A model generated the notes under the pieces. That model was not told where the DNA came from. It searched no databases and saw nothing but the letters and a program-made list of their open reading frames with translations. DNA of 64,000 nt. Source: Ahaetulla prasina. Lineage: Eukaryota > Chordata > Lepidosauria > Squamata > Colubridae. The first letter of the stretch is position 1, and each line of letters begins with the position of its first letter. The stretch covers positions 64,431,064-64,495,063 of the forward strand of contig NC_080542.1 in assembly GCF_028640845.1 (NCBI RefSeq), given 5' to 3'. The position numbers and the translations under genes were made by a program. Shown piece by piece: positions 10,147 to 20,498 of this stretch.

Positions 10147-11640
10147 ATTTTTAAGTGAAGTTTTTTACTTATATATAAATATTTTGAAGACAGTGTATTG
10201 TCCAATGTATTTCTTTTGTTTTACAAAAGAAAAAAAATAACAGATATACTGATAGTGATAATGATAATAATACACATGATGATTATAGCAATATTTATAA
10301 TTATATTAGCCTATTTATGATCATATTAATTGTACTAGCATGCTTATAATTTTAGACAACATTCCTATTTTACTTACAAATAACAATCTTTCTTCATCTA
10401 ACTTGTACCTCTTATCTCTAACCATTGATAAAACCTATTCCACATTGAATAGTACTCTGTTTATCTCCTTTATCTTTTATTTTCAATGTCTATCCCTCTC
10501 TGCACAGTCCAATATTTTCTGGATTATATTTTCATCTGGTGGGGTGTTCACATTTTTCCAATATTGTGCAAATAAAATGCTTGCTGCTGTCAATACATGT
10601 AGCATTAAGTATATAGTCCCTTTATCATAACTTTCTGGTATTATACCTAACAAAAATATTTCTGGCTTTAAATCTATGTGCTGCTTAATCATCTTTTCCA
10701 GCCCTGTATGTATTTTCATCTAATATTTTTTTGCTTTCCTATATGTCTACCACATATTATAATAAGTACCTGGGGTTTGATTACATTTCCAACATTTGAT
10801 GAACATATTTTAAAACATTTTTCCTAGTCTTGCTGGTGGCAAATGCCACCTATAAAACATTTTATAAAGATTTTCGTTATATGCAGTAACCATTGTCAGT
10901 TTATAATTTTTGCCATTTATCTAGTTCTATAGTATAGCCAAAGTTTTTTCCCCATAATATCATTGTTTCTTTTACTTGTCCATTTTATATTATCTTCCAT
11001 ATCTTATCAAGTGTTGTTGGTTCTTTATAGAAACACCATGTTTCCACATCTTTCCCATATCTTGATTGTATTTGCAGCTGTGGCCACCATGCTAAATCCA
11101 CCCCTTGGTTTTGTAGTTTCTGTCTGGTTTTAAGTTCCTTTTTCTCATTTAAAATGTCTTTGTAGGATACATTTTTTTCCAAGTTAACAACATTTGGATG
11201 TATCAATGCTTCCATTGTAAAAAGCCAGAATTGTATTTTCCTATAGTTCTGTGATTTAATTTTTTCCCATACTAAAAGTAAAACATTCCTCACATAGCGT
11301 CTGAAAATATCTGTGTACTGTACTCCTCCCATAGAAAGGCATGCCACCCTAATTGAAGATCATGTCCCTCCAGTAGTAGTAATCTTCTGTGCCTCAATTT
11401 ATCCATTCTTTCACCCATGTACGTACAGGTGCCTGATAATACAATTCCCAATCTGGTAAACCAAAACCCCAGTTACCTTTAGACTCTTGTAACATTTTCA
11501 ATCTTATTTTTGCTTTTTCCCCTTGCCAGATATATTTCAAAATTACTTTATTCAATTCCTCAAAATATTTTTTCTCTAGTTTTATCGGTATTGTTTGGAA
11601 TAAGAAAAGTAGCTTCTGCAGTATGTTCATTTTTATAGTA
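10147..11640 (-). pseudogene. L1-like LINE 3' part, reverse, inserted in Rex1
   Basis: On the minus strand, 11640-11394 encodes KMNILQKLLFLFQTIPIK and then WQGEKAKIRLKML, and 11347-10985 continues with further ORF2 C-terminal sequence (MACLSMGGVQYTDIFRRY). KMN.L...LFLFQ.IPI is a hallmark of the L1 ORF2 C-terminal region. The element is 5' truncated. The 12-mer CTACTGTTCACC occurs at 10135-10146 and 11641-11652, exactly flanking it as a target duplication. The plus-strand left edge (ATTTTTAAG) corresponds to a worn poly(A) tail. Stops break the frame. Confidence 0.85.
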
Positions 11641-12640
11641 CTACTGTTCACCTTGATGACCCATGACTGCTGTGCCAAATCTGTTACATGTGACTTCCAA
11701 AAGACCATTCTAGACTTCCTGGGATATTACATATTGTGAATTATGTGGATGACACAGCAATGGTGTGTCTTATCCAGGGCAACAATGAAGATTCATATAG
11801 GGATGAGTTGAAAGCTCTGGTGGACCGGTGCAATAAAAGTAACCTGGTTCTAAATGCAAATAAAACAAAGGAGATCATCATAGATTTTAGAAAGAGCCAG
11901 CATAGTCATACTCCACTTAGTATCAAGGATGAAGGTATAGAGGTGGTCAACAGTATTAAATATCTGGGGGTGCAGATAACTAACAATCTAAACTGGTCTC
12001 TCCACATATCATCCTCAGTGAAGTGTGCAAACCAGCATCTGCATTTCTTGCATTGGATGAGGAGAGCACATCTTTATCCTGGCCACTTTTTACAGAGGCA
12101 CGATTGAGAGCATTTTAGCAAACCACATCACTGATTGGTTTGGTGGCTACAGTGCCTCAGAAAGAAGTTCATTCAGTGAGTGGTAAGTTGAGATGATTAT
12201 AGGAAGTTCGCTTCTTGTCATTCAGGATACTGCTTATAAGCACTATGTGCTTAGAGTTCAAAGCATTGTTAGAGACCCCATACATCCACTTCATGATCTG
12301 TTTCTGTTGCTCCCCTCTGAAAGAAGGTTTCAAAGCATTTCTAGCAGGACTACCAGATTCTATAACAGCTTTGTTCCCTATGCCATCTGTCTGGTAAAAT
12401 TGCAAGATTTGTTTCTCTCACCATGTACATGTATATATCCAAACTAAACTGTGTTGTTTCTCCGTGTCATATAATATATGTGGGTATATTTGTTTGTTTG
12501 CTTGTTTGTTTAGTCATGTTTATGTAATGTATATTAGCCATAGAGACCCTTTGAGAGTTATATGCAACAAAATTTTATTTTAAAATGTAGTAAGTGTACA
12601 TTCAAAGTGACAATAAAGTTATTCAAAGTTCTAAGTCTAA
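11641..12640 (+). pseudogene. Rex1-like LINE, 3' part (RT active site to 3' UTR)
   Basis: After the duplicated target the RT resumes with LLFTLMTHDC. A 45-base foreign patch follows (11690-11734), and then NYVDDTAM with an intact YVDD box near 11742-11753. Frames then give NLVLNANKTKEIIIDFRK, INSIKYLGV-like and HWMRRAHL, as in Rex1 RT thumb regions. At about 12240-12410 the C-terminal segment (SERRFQSISSRTTRFYNSF) appears. The AT-rich 3' UTR ends near 12630 with CAATAAAG. Gypsy sequence resumes at about 12641. Confidence 0.8.
11690..11734 (+). other. 45-bp gypsy-derived patch inside the Rex1 RT
   Basis: This segment reads CDFQKTILDFLGYYI, a gypsy RT motif, and not Rex1. It matches 12877-12921 in the neighbouring gypsy piece at about 39 of 45 positions in the same orientation. 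It sits just upstream of the Rex1 YVDD box. Confidence 0.6.
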
Positions 12641-13150
12641 GGAAACCGCATTTAACTGCCCTCTGGGTTGCTACTAATTTCAGGTAATGTCATTTGGGCT
12701 GTAAGGGATGCCAGCAGTGTTCATGCAATTAATAAATGAGGTCCTGCATAAACACTATACAAAAAGTACCTGATGACATTATAATTTATACCAAGACATG
12801 GAAGAGCATGTCAGGCTAGTGAGAGCAGTACTTGAGAATTTGCGCAAAGCCCAGCCATACACACAGCTATCTTAAATGTGTCTTCCATAAGACCATTTTA
12901 GACTACCTGGAATATTGCATCTCCAAGGATGGGTGGAGATTGACCTGACCAAGGTGAGAGTGATCCTGAGAGACCCCTTAAACCAGGAGGCACTTACAGA
13001 GCTTCTGGGATTCTCAAGCTTTTACTGTCAGTTCATCCCTGTTTGTTCAGAAAGCCCTTCCCATCACCAACTTGCTCAAGATGCTTGCCATCCGAAATGG
13101 GTGCCAAAGCCAACCCTGTGGGAAGTGATCTGCTTCTCCATGCAAAACCT
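12641..13150 (+). pseudogene. Ty3/gypsy pol remnant, piece 3 (RT palm and thumb)
   Basis: Frames give ETAFNCPLGCY, MPAVFMQLINEVLHKHYTK, DDIIIYTKTW (RT box), CVFHKTILDYLEYCISKDGW and LTELLGFSSFYCQFIP. They appear in the order found in gypsy RT and follow directly from piece 2. Several frameshifts and stops are present. With pieces 1 and 2, one ancient element spans 5345-13150. Confidence 0.75.
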
Positions 13151-13164
13151 TGCAGTGGAAAGAA

Positions 13165-13319
13165 GGAAGGAAGAGAGAGTGAGAGAGTGAGTGATCAAAA
13201 CTCTCTCTGTGTTATTGTGTGTCTGTGTCTCTGTGTGTGTGTGTGTGTGTGTATGTGAGAGAGAGAGAGCACCCTGCCTCCAGCCCTGATATATGGTAAC
13301 TCTTTGAGCTTGGATCGGA

Positions 13320-13373
<54 letters not shown>

Positions 13374-13432
13374 GGAGGGAGGGAGGGAGAGAGAGAGAGA
13401 GAGAGAGGGAGGGAGGGAGGGAGGTTTGATCG
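13165..13432. repeat. Compound (GT)n / (GA)n / (CT)n(CA)n(GA)n(GGGA)n microsatellite
   Basis: Two purine-rich and alternating blocks flank a short unique spacer (13270-13315). The second block runs CT, CA, GA, then GGGA and GA again. Open frames through it are low-complexity artefacts. Confidence 0.9.
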
Positions 13433-13439
13433 GATGACC

Positions 13440-14275
13440 CTCTGCCTGCTGCTAATGCTGTCCCAGTATGTTTTGGAAGGGACATAAAAATAAATCCTGC
13501 AGTCTCTCTCAATCTGATGAATACATAGGATTATAAATGTTGTCTGATAACTACTTAAGAGGCAAAAGAAGAAAAAAATAAAAAAAGACTTTTAGGAGAA
13601 CTTCGAAGGAGTAAACTGTCCTGCTGAGGACTATAAAGGACTATAAATATTGTGCATCCTGAGGAATAATTTTGGGACTGAGTAAACTGTTCTAATATTG
13701 GCTTTTTGGTGTTATAGATAACTGAGATTTAGGGACTTTGGTAAATTATTGAGTAACTTTTTGATTCATTAAAATAAGGCAAAATGCTTAAACAAGGAAA
13801 AATAAGTGTATTTCAAAAAGAAATATTATTGATATTTCAAAGTATTCATGAAACTGTAACAAAGAACCACAGGGAGCTAAAGAATCTGATACATTATATA
13901 GTTGTGAGACCAGAAAATGCTCAGCAAATGACAATGAAATATGAACAAGAAACCCAAGAAATAGAGGAGAAAATAGAAAAATAGAGGAAAGGACAGAGCA
14001 GATAAAACAACAAATGAAACAAAAAGACAAGGAGAAGGAAAAGATAATTAAAACAGGCAGATTATATATTAAGAGATCAAAAAATAGAACTGGATAAACA
14101 GAAACATTCCTGAAGTGACGAAGGAGGCACTGATATGTATATTGAAGGTTTGGCAGTGAGAGGCAGATGTAGAGACAGAAGAAATATTTAGATCAAATAT
14201 GAATGATACATGGAGATACAAAATCTGCTGCTGCAAAAGAAAAGGATTGAGGTGTGCGAGCTGCAACTATCCGAA
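13440..14275 (+). pseudogene. L1-like LINE 5' region and ORF1 N-terminal remnant
   Basis: From ATG 13784 a frame runs through an acidic/basic heptad-rich segment (KYEQETQEIEEKIEK) to a stop at 13982. Later frames keep KQQMKQKDKEKEK and LRDQKIELDKQK-like patches. The segment at 17940-18250 contains the same order of patches (EEKIEQ, then IKQEDEKN, then LRDIKMELE), so both derive from one repeat family. The coiled-coil character and position suit L1 ORF1, but the RNA-binding domain is absent, so the family call is moderate. Confidence 0.45.
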
Positions 14276-14340
14276 GGTAGGTAGTAGGGTAGCTCCACTC
14301 TCCCATCCCCACCCTAGCTTAATTTTTACCTGTGCACTCT

Positions 14341-14458
14341 GTGGTAAGTGGGGTCTTAATTAGGGCATATTTTGGGGGTAGGCTTATATTGGGCACACAT
14401 GTAAAAATCAAGCTAGAACTTACTTTTGGAGCAGGTTGTATTTTCGGGGAAACATGGT
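14341..14458. mobile_element. Right-end fragment of a TA-flanked DNA transposon
   Basis: Contains GGCTTATATTGGG, GCAGGTTGTATTTTCGGGG and the end GAAACATGGTA. It matches the right end of the complete element at 18518-19049. Confidence 0.55.
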
Positions 14459-14480
14459 AATATAGCCTACCCTAACTTAG

Positions 14481-14560
14481 CCTAGCCTAGCCTAACCTAA
14501 CCTAACCTAACCTAACCTAACCTAACCTAACCTAACCTAACCTAACCTAACTTAACCTAA
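14481..14560. repeat. (CCTAA)n pentanucleotide array
   Basis: Two CCTAG units are followed by about 12 perfect CCTAA units and two degenerate ones. On the minus strand this is (TTAGG)n. It adjoins the start of the CR1-like remnant. Confidence 0.95.
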
Positions 14561-14574
14561 CCTTACTTCCTCAA

Positions 14575-15430
14575 TACCAACCACTATTGAACTTAAATGC
14601 AAACTAATAAACACAAGAAGCATCGTAAACAAAATTCCCAAACTCCTCTTATTAAATACTGCTACATTTGACATTATATTTGTCTGTGAAACATGGCGAA
14701 ACTCATCCCTCCCTGACTCCATTATCACAGTAAGAGAATATCATGTTCACCGGTCTGATCACGAAATTTGCAGAGGTGGTGAAGTAGCTATCTTCTACAA
14801 AAAGTCACTAAACCTAAAAAATATTAAAGTTGCACATGAACTCACTCTTCCAGAAACTATCATTTGCGAACTGTCCTTAAACACCACACACTTCACTTTT
14901 TATTATGTTACAGAGCCCCCAACTACAGCATGCAAATAAGTTAACCACACTATTAACATGGGTAGTCTCTTGCCCGTACCCTCTCATCTTTCTGGGTGAC
15001 CTCAACCTACTTTTTATTAATAATAAACGAATGTACAACTAAACTCATCCATACAATCCTATATAATGCTGTTACTAATCTAGGTCTAGATCAACTAGTA
15101 ACTAGCAATACTAGACTCCAACTGCTTCGACCTCATCTTCTGCAACAGCATAAACTCAATTTATGGACTACAAATAGAAGAACCCTTTTCCAATATTGAT
15201 CACAGCATGATAGACTTTTGTCTCAATATACGCCCTTACAAAAATAACATAACATAACATAACATAACATAACATAACATAACATAACATAACATAACAT
15301 AACATAACATAACATAACATAACATAACATAACATAACATAACATAGCAACAAGATTTAATATCCCATATAAGAACAGCTGGACTCAGCTGGAAACAAAA
15401 GACATTTTCTTCAAAAAATTAATATATAAT
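14575..15430 (+). pseudogene. CR1-like LINE, AP-endonuclease domain remnant
   Basis: One frame at about 14576-14930 gives LINTRSIVNKIPKLLLLN, FDIIFVCETW, HRSDHEICRGGEVAIFYKK and ETIICELSL, the early motifs of a LINE apurinic-type endonuclease (N..S, E.W, GG.A). Further frames give NAVTNLGLDQLVTSNTRL and SNIDHSMIDFCLNIRPYK, the SDH-like C-terminal motif. The sequence is then broken by an (AACAT)n array and continues for about 80 bases. It has no RT part and several stops. The clade is CR1/L3-like by overall feel. Confidence 0.7.
15244..15346. repeat. (AACAT)n array, about 20 units
   Basis: A near-perfect pentanucleotide array lies within the CR1-like endonuclease remnant. Coding similarity is visible on both sides, so the array expanded inside the LINE sequence. 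Confidence 0.97.
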
Positions 15431-17045
15431 TTTTATATAATTAGAGGCAATGTTTTTTCAAGACATATATATCTATTTTTAAGGGAAAGTATCCTTAGCT
15501 TTTATTTTTGACAAAATTATACCTTGGCAGTTTGTAATTATGAATCATTTCTAACCAATACTGGAATCAATAGCAGGGAGTGAAGTCTCATGATATAAAT
15601 TGTACCTCTTCTGTACTTGGCTGTGATATTTTGATACAAGTAAAGAAAGGTCAGAGCATGTGTCACGATATCATGATATATATTTTATCTTCTTGCCACC
15701 ATTGTGATAAAAAGCAAGGATCTATACTAACCAAGAAACCTAAGAGTCAATTCTAAGAGTCTTTATAAATAATTCCAAAATAGAAGATTTCAGCTAAATA
15801 GCCACTATTATTTTTATATCTAAACAAACTTATAAATCCACTGTAATTATCCCATTGTAGAATCCAGTTTGACCAAATAATACCACTTTATTTAAAATTG
15901 TATCACCTTTTTTGAGAAAAAAACAAAACCACCCACCAGTATCTGCAATGAATACCCAAATGCAAACTGATCTTTTAGATTCCATGTGGCCTTTTGGATG
16001 ATCATTGGATTATTGAAAAGGATCATTTCAAGAGGAAGAAATGTTTTTACTGGTTTCAACTCCACTTTTTTAAATGAGAAGCTGTAGCAAATGAGCTAGG
16101 AAAGCTGGTTCAGAAATAGTTAATAGTTAATACTGAAAGATGGAAAAAAATAAACGGAATCAATTGGAAAGCCAGGTAGGAGTCTATGATACTGTTGCCA
16201 GCCACCAGCCATTAATTTAACTCAGCAGTGCTGAAAATAGCACGGTAAGTAGCATTAGGGGGCTCCCTGTGCTGAGAGAGTGAGAGTGATTATGCAAGCA
16301 TGAAATCTGCTTACTCCTACATTTTAAAATGCATTTTGGGATTTAATTCCCCTGTTTTAAAAACTCTGACATTCATTATTAACATGTATTATTATTGTTC
16401 TGTGTTAATTTAAAAACAGTTTTCCTAAATAAAGATCAGGTTGGATCAGCTTTGTTGCCTGACTTCACATCACCTTGTTCTTCAGAAGCATTTCAAATGA
16501 GCTTGTAAACTATAATGAGTGAGGTTTTACAAATTGGTGAAATGATGTGGAACATGCAATTACAACATTTTCAGTGAAAGGCCGCATTGGACGCTCCAAG
16601 GGGCTGTTTTACCCAGTGACAAACTCAAGCTTGACTTTTATTTCTTGTGCTTCAAATTGTGGGCTGACATGGAGTGCATTGATTTTGGTGCTTAAAAAAA
16701 TGCAGGGTTGTAGGGAATGGGTTAAAGTTCAGTCCCCTGTAGAAATTAAGCCAGTTTGTGTGCCATGTTTCTTAACCAATTATGCCATTCTACTTGTTTC
16801 AATGTTTAGCATTTAGGTTTTTGTTTTTTTTTTACTTTTTTTTTTTTGAAAAAATAAAACTTGTAGAAGAATGAGTTCTAGTACTAATAAAGCTGCTCTA
16901 ATATAACCTACAAATAGATTGTCAATTGTGTTTCCACATATATTCCACAAACAAACAAACAAACAAACAAATAAATATTGGGTGTTTTCAGGTTTACATC
17001 TAACTATCTCTTTCCACCCCTTGCACCATACAGAAGATCATTAAA
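15431..17045. other. AT-rich unique sequence
   Basis: No gene is recognised. The stretch 16310-16640 is less AT-rich and has homeodomain-like TAAT/ATTA clusters, and it is noted as a possible conserved non-coding element. A T-run lies at 16827-16849 and an (AAAC)n tract at about 16949-16976. Confidence 0.5.
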
Positions 17046-17110
17046 GAGCGATACAACCTAGAACCTAGAACCTAGAAGGAAAAATTCCTGATAATTAGAA
17101 CAATGAATCA
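17046..17110 (+). repeat. Short CR1 3' fragment
   Basis: Contains AACCTAGAACCTAGAAGG and TTAGAACAATGAATCAG, resembling the CR1 3' region (consensus ATTTCCTGACAGTTAGAAC). Confidence 0.5.
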
Positions 17111-18420
17111 GGGTTTCCAGTTGACATTGTAGCAAGATTGGACATAAGGAGCAGATCTCTGCACTCCTGTGCTGAATCTTCCCCACTGGTAAGCTCTGAG
17201 AGGAGCCAAGGGTGCCCTGTAGGGGAAGTGAAGCAAAAAGGGGTGCCCTGCATGGTCACAGAGAGTTGCAACTCTCCTGCCTGACCCAGGGTTCTTCTTT
17301 CTCGCTCTGCCATGATGAGGAGAAGAGGCAGCCTAAACATGGCAGCCACAAAGCTGGGGCAGCTGAAGCTGAGACTGGTGCTGGAGCAGAGTTAGTGAAC
17401 TGTGATTGGAGCTGGGTGAGAAGATTCTTTTTTTTTTTTTTTTTGCATTTAGTTCCTAAACTTAAAGGAAAAAAAGAAGAAAATGCAGAGAAGAAAAGAA
17501 ACTCTTAGAATTACCCTTTTTAAAATGGCGAATAATCATAGAGAGAAAAATCCTAGACCTGAATGAAAGTAACTGAGGGGAGAAAAGCTAAGGCTCTTTT
17601 AATCAAAGAAAATTGGATTCTAAACTGGATAGGTGTTGTTATGGAAAGGCATTATAATATGCTGGATGGCAGGCCTGAAGGCCCAATGCAAAAGATGGCT
17701 TCCAGGCCAGGTACTATGTACCTGAATTGATTCAAGTATTTAATTTTCTCTCTATAAAATTTGGATTTTAATTTATCATGTTTGAAACAACACTGAAACC
17801 TCTGTTGATGCTGCCATCAACAGAGTGGAGTGGAATATACTAGGTGAATATACTAGGAGAGGTGAGTGGAATATACTACACCCCTACAAATCTAGAAAGA
17901 TTTTGACAGAAGAAATAAGCAACATTGAAATGAGTAAGATTTTAAGATAAAAGGCATGGATGTTTCAAAGCATCAGGGATACCATGATAAAGAACCAAAG
18001 ATAGAAAAAGACTTAATCCAATGCACAAGTGACAAAATAGAAAATATGATACAACTGGCCATGAATTAAGATCAAAGAGTCCAGGAAAGAGAGGAGGCAG
18101 TGGAAAGAATGGAGGAAAAGATAGAACAGACAAATCACTAAATAAAACAAGAGGATGAGAAAAACTTTTTGAGAGATATAAAAATGGAATTGGAATTGGA
18201 TAATCTGGAAGATGTTTTTGAAAGGGAGGTAGGAGTATGGGTGGATACTCTGGAGATATGGCAGCTTAGGAAGATAAGTATGAGAAATATTTAGATGGAA
18301 AAATGAAGATATTGGTGTTGACAAAGATCCAAGAGAGGAGAATGGGAGGAAATCCAAAAACTGAATAAGAACTGAATTATTAAAATGGGCAAGGGATGAT
18401 GAATAGAATAAAGCTAAATT
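17111..18420 (+). pseudogene. L1-like 5' UTR and ORF1 N-terminal remnant
   Basis: A moderately GC-rich leader (17111-17440) ends in a T-run. An A-rich segment follows whose frames give ERMEEKIEQ, IKQEDEKN and LRDIKMELELDN. These patches recur in the same order at 13930-14100, so the two loci are copies of one LINE 5' region. No frame is intact. The long minus-strand frame here (18543-18013) is an antisense artefact of the A-rich sequence. Confidence 0.45.
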
Positions 18421-18517
18421 TTTCCTTTTTTTATCTTTCTTCTTTTTTCTAATATGGCCTGATAATGGCCTGATTAATGATGACCTGATTACAAAACAAG
18501 AAATAGAGGTAGAAATA

Positions 18518-19049
18518 CTGTGTTTCTCATAAAATAAGACCAAGCATTATTTTCTTTTAGACTTGAAAATAAGCATTTGGGCTTATTTTCGGGGCAGTCT
18601 TACTTTTTCTGAGGTGCAGCAGGTCAGACTCGGTCAGCTGGATGTATCACAGATGCACCATCGCCTCCATTCCGAACCTTCAGCATTCAGAATGGAGGCT
18701 TTTTGGTGAATGGGAGGAAGAGGGGGATTTTCCTTCCATTTGCCAAAAAGCCTTCTGCGAGCCTCCCAAAAAGAGGGAAAAAGCAAAGCAGCTGGCTGCA
18801 GAACTGTTGGCTTTGGGAAAATGGCCCAACAAGCAGAAGTGCTGCGCCCAGAAAGAGAAGGACAAAAGCGGTATTTGTGCTGCCCCAAGGGGCCAGTGGG
18901 CTGCAGCAGGATAGTTGCCCCCCACTAGTGCTGGTGACACCCATACCCCCAGGCTCATTTTTGGGGTAGGGGTAATATTAGGCCCACCCCTCAAAAAAAT
19001 TAGGGTTGGGCTTATTATTGGGGTGGGTTGTGTTTTTGGAGAAAGACAG
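18518..19049. mobile_element. TA-flanked DNA transposon, complete
   Basis: The ends are CTGTGTTTCTC and GAGAAAGACAG, an 11-bp inverted pair with one mismatch. A TA dinucleotide lies immediately outside both ends (18516-18517 and 19050-19051), the Tc1/mariner target type. Subterminal AAAATAAGACC and TTATTTTCGGGG motifs match a repeat widespread in reptiles. The interior is GC-rich with no transposase. A right-end fragment of the family lies at 14341. Confidence 0.65.
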
Positions 19050-19051
19050 TA

Positions 19052-19480
19052 AGAATATACACCTTAATGTGAAGGACCATTTATTAACATAACTAGAAGC
19101 CAGAATAGAGGTAGAAATAAGAATTAGGGGGAATATTAGTAGTTATAATTTCTATATAAATTGAAAATAAATAACAATTAGATGGAAAGTTGAGAGGTTA
19201 AAAGATGATATTACTATATATGTTCAAGAAGATCACTGACATTAAAATGGAACATTGAAATATTGAATACCTACTTTAAAATAATCAAGTACATTAATAT
19301 TAGGACTATTTAAGTTTGATTAATGTAATAATTTACTGTTGTTATTTGTATTAATATAAACCATACTCAGAGGCTGCACTGTTCATATATTGATGTTGAT
19401 ATATGTATAAAAATAAAAACCAAATAAATCTTGAAAACAACAACAACATTGAATCAGTAGAATAGTTGTGGATGTTCAAT
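19052..19480. other. AT-rich sequence, nothing recognised
   Basis: No coding or repeat signal is seen apart from a short (CAA)n near 19436. Confidence 0.45.
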
Positions 19481-19481
19481 C

Positions 19482-19560
19482 ACCAGAGAAGAGATCATTG
19501 GACTAGAAGACTTCCAGGATCCATTCCAGCCCTGTTATTCTATGTTCTATTTTCTTTCAG
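19482..19560 (+). repeat. CR1 3' end
   Basis: Contains GGACTAGAAGACTTCCAGG and CCAGCCCTGTTATTCTATG, the standard CR1 3' terminal sequence. Confidence 0.75.
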
Positions 19561-20073
19561 CTTTCATCAGGGACTATTAGTTTTGATATGGGTAATATTT
19601 TATTCAGTAACTTAAACCAACACAGTTCGTATTCACTAACAGTTTATAATTGGTATAATTTTTGTTATTTTTTTTTAAATGAATGGCAACTGCACATTTT
19701 AAAATGATAATTCTCAGAGAAGAGGGAAGATTTTTGGTGCATGCATCTTCTTTAAAAAGTAGTTTATTTAAGAAGTGTGGGAATAGTACTAGAAATAGAG
19801 GATGACAATGTGGAATTTTATAACACAAAGTCGAGTCAAAACCATAGCAATTCCACAGTAACTCCTCATCAGAAGGAAGTGAAATTGCTTGATAGATTAT
19901 TAGTGATTTTTTTTCTTGCAAAAGAAGATGGAATGATGAAAAGTACTCAAGTATGATATAGCTTGATTTATATTTCTTACTCTTGCTTCTACAAATCCAC
20001 AAACCCTACATTTAACAAACTTCAGGCCATCAGCACTGCATATCTCACCCACCATTAAATACTATCATATATT
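19561..20073. other. AT-rich unique sequence
   Basis: The minus-strand frame at 20002-19604 has no recognisable protein features and I do not believe it is coding. Confidence 0.45.
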
Positions 20074-20081
20074 ATCTAATC

Positions 20082-20490
20082 CAGCGGTTCTCAACCTGTG
20101 GGTCGGGACCCCGTTGGGGGTCGAATGGCGATTTGCCAGGGGTCGCCTAAGACCATCAGAAATATGGGAAGTATACTTGCGAGTCGAAGAATCACGCTCC
20201 AATGGTTGACTCCACAAGCCAGCTGCAGGCTCTTCAAATCACTAGCCGAATTCGGCTTCAGGTGCTATAAACTTAAAAGGGGAGGAGTCTCCGCTTTAAT
20301 GCCTCCGTCCTCAAGGCAATCGCAAGCAGTTCAGATCGCTAGCCAATATGGCTTCAGGCACGATAAATTCAAAACAAAAATAATTTTATGGTTGGGGTCA
20401 CCACATTGTGGGGAATTGTATTAAAGGGGTCGCCAATCATGGGGAATTGTATTAAAGGGGTCGCAGCACTATAAAGCTTGACAACCACTG
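20082..20490. mobile_element. hAT-Charlie (SPIN-like) non-autonomous element
   Basis: It begins CAGCGGTTCTCAACCTGTGG and ends AGCTTGACAACCACTG, the imperfect inverted ends of SPIN/Charlie-like hATs. The perfect 8-mer ATCTAATC flanks it at 20074-20081 and 20491-20498. Internal GGGGTCGCCTAAGACCATC and AAAATAATTTTATGGTTGGG are also typical of that group. Near the right end a 33-base segment containing GGGGAATTGTATTAAAGGGG is duplicated. The frame at 20098-20424 is spurious. Confidence 0.85.
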
Positions 20491-20498
20491 ATCTAATC

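Noticed and set aside
11641..11734. Independent gypsy insertion at this position
   Set aside because: The first 45 bases read as Rex1 RT continuing after the L1, so only the 45-base patch is gypsy-like.
14481..14560. Telomere or chromosome end
   Set aside because: Wrong unit for a vertebrate, too short, and followed by ordinary LINE sequence.
18013..18543. 176-codon minus-strand frame
   Set aside because: Antisense of an A-rich LINE 5' remnant; no domains, composition dominated by Phe, Leu, Ser and Ile.
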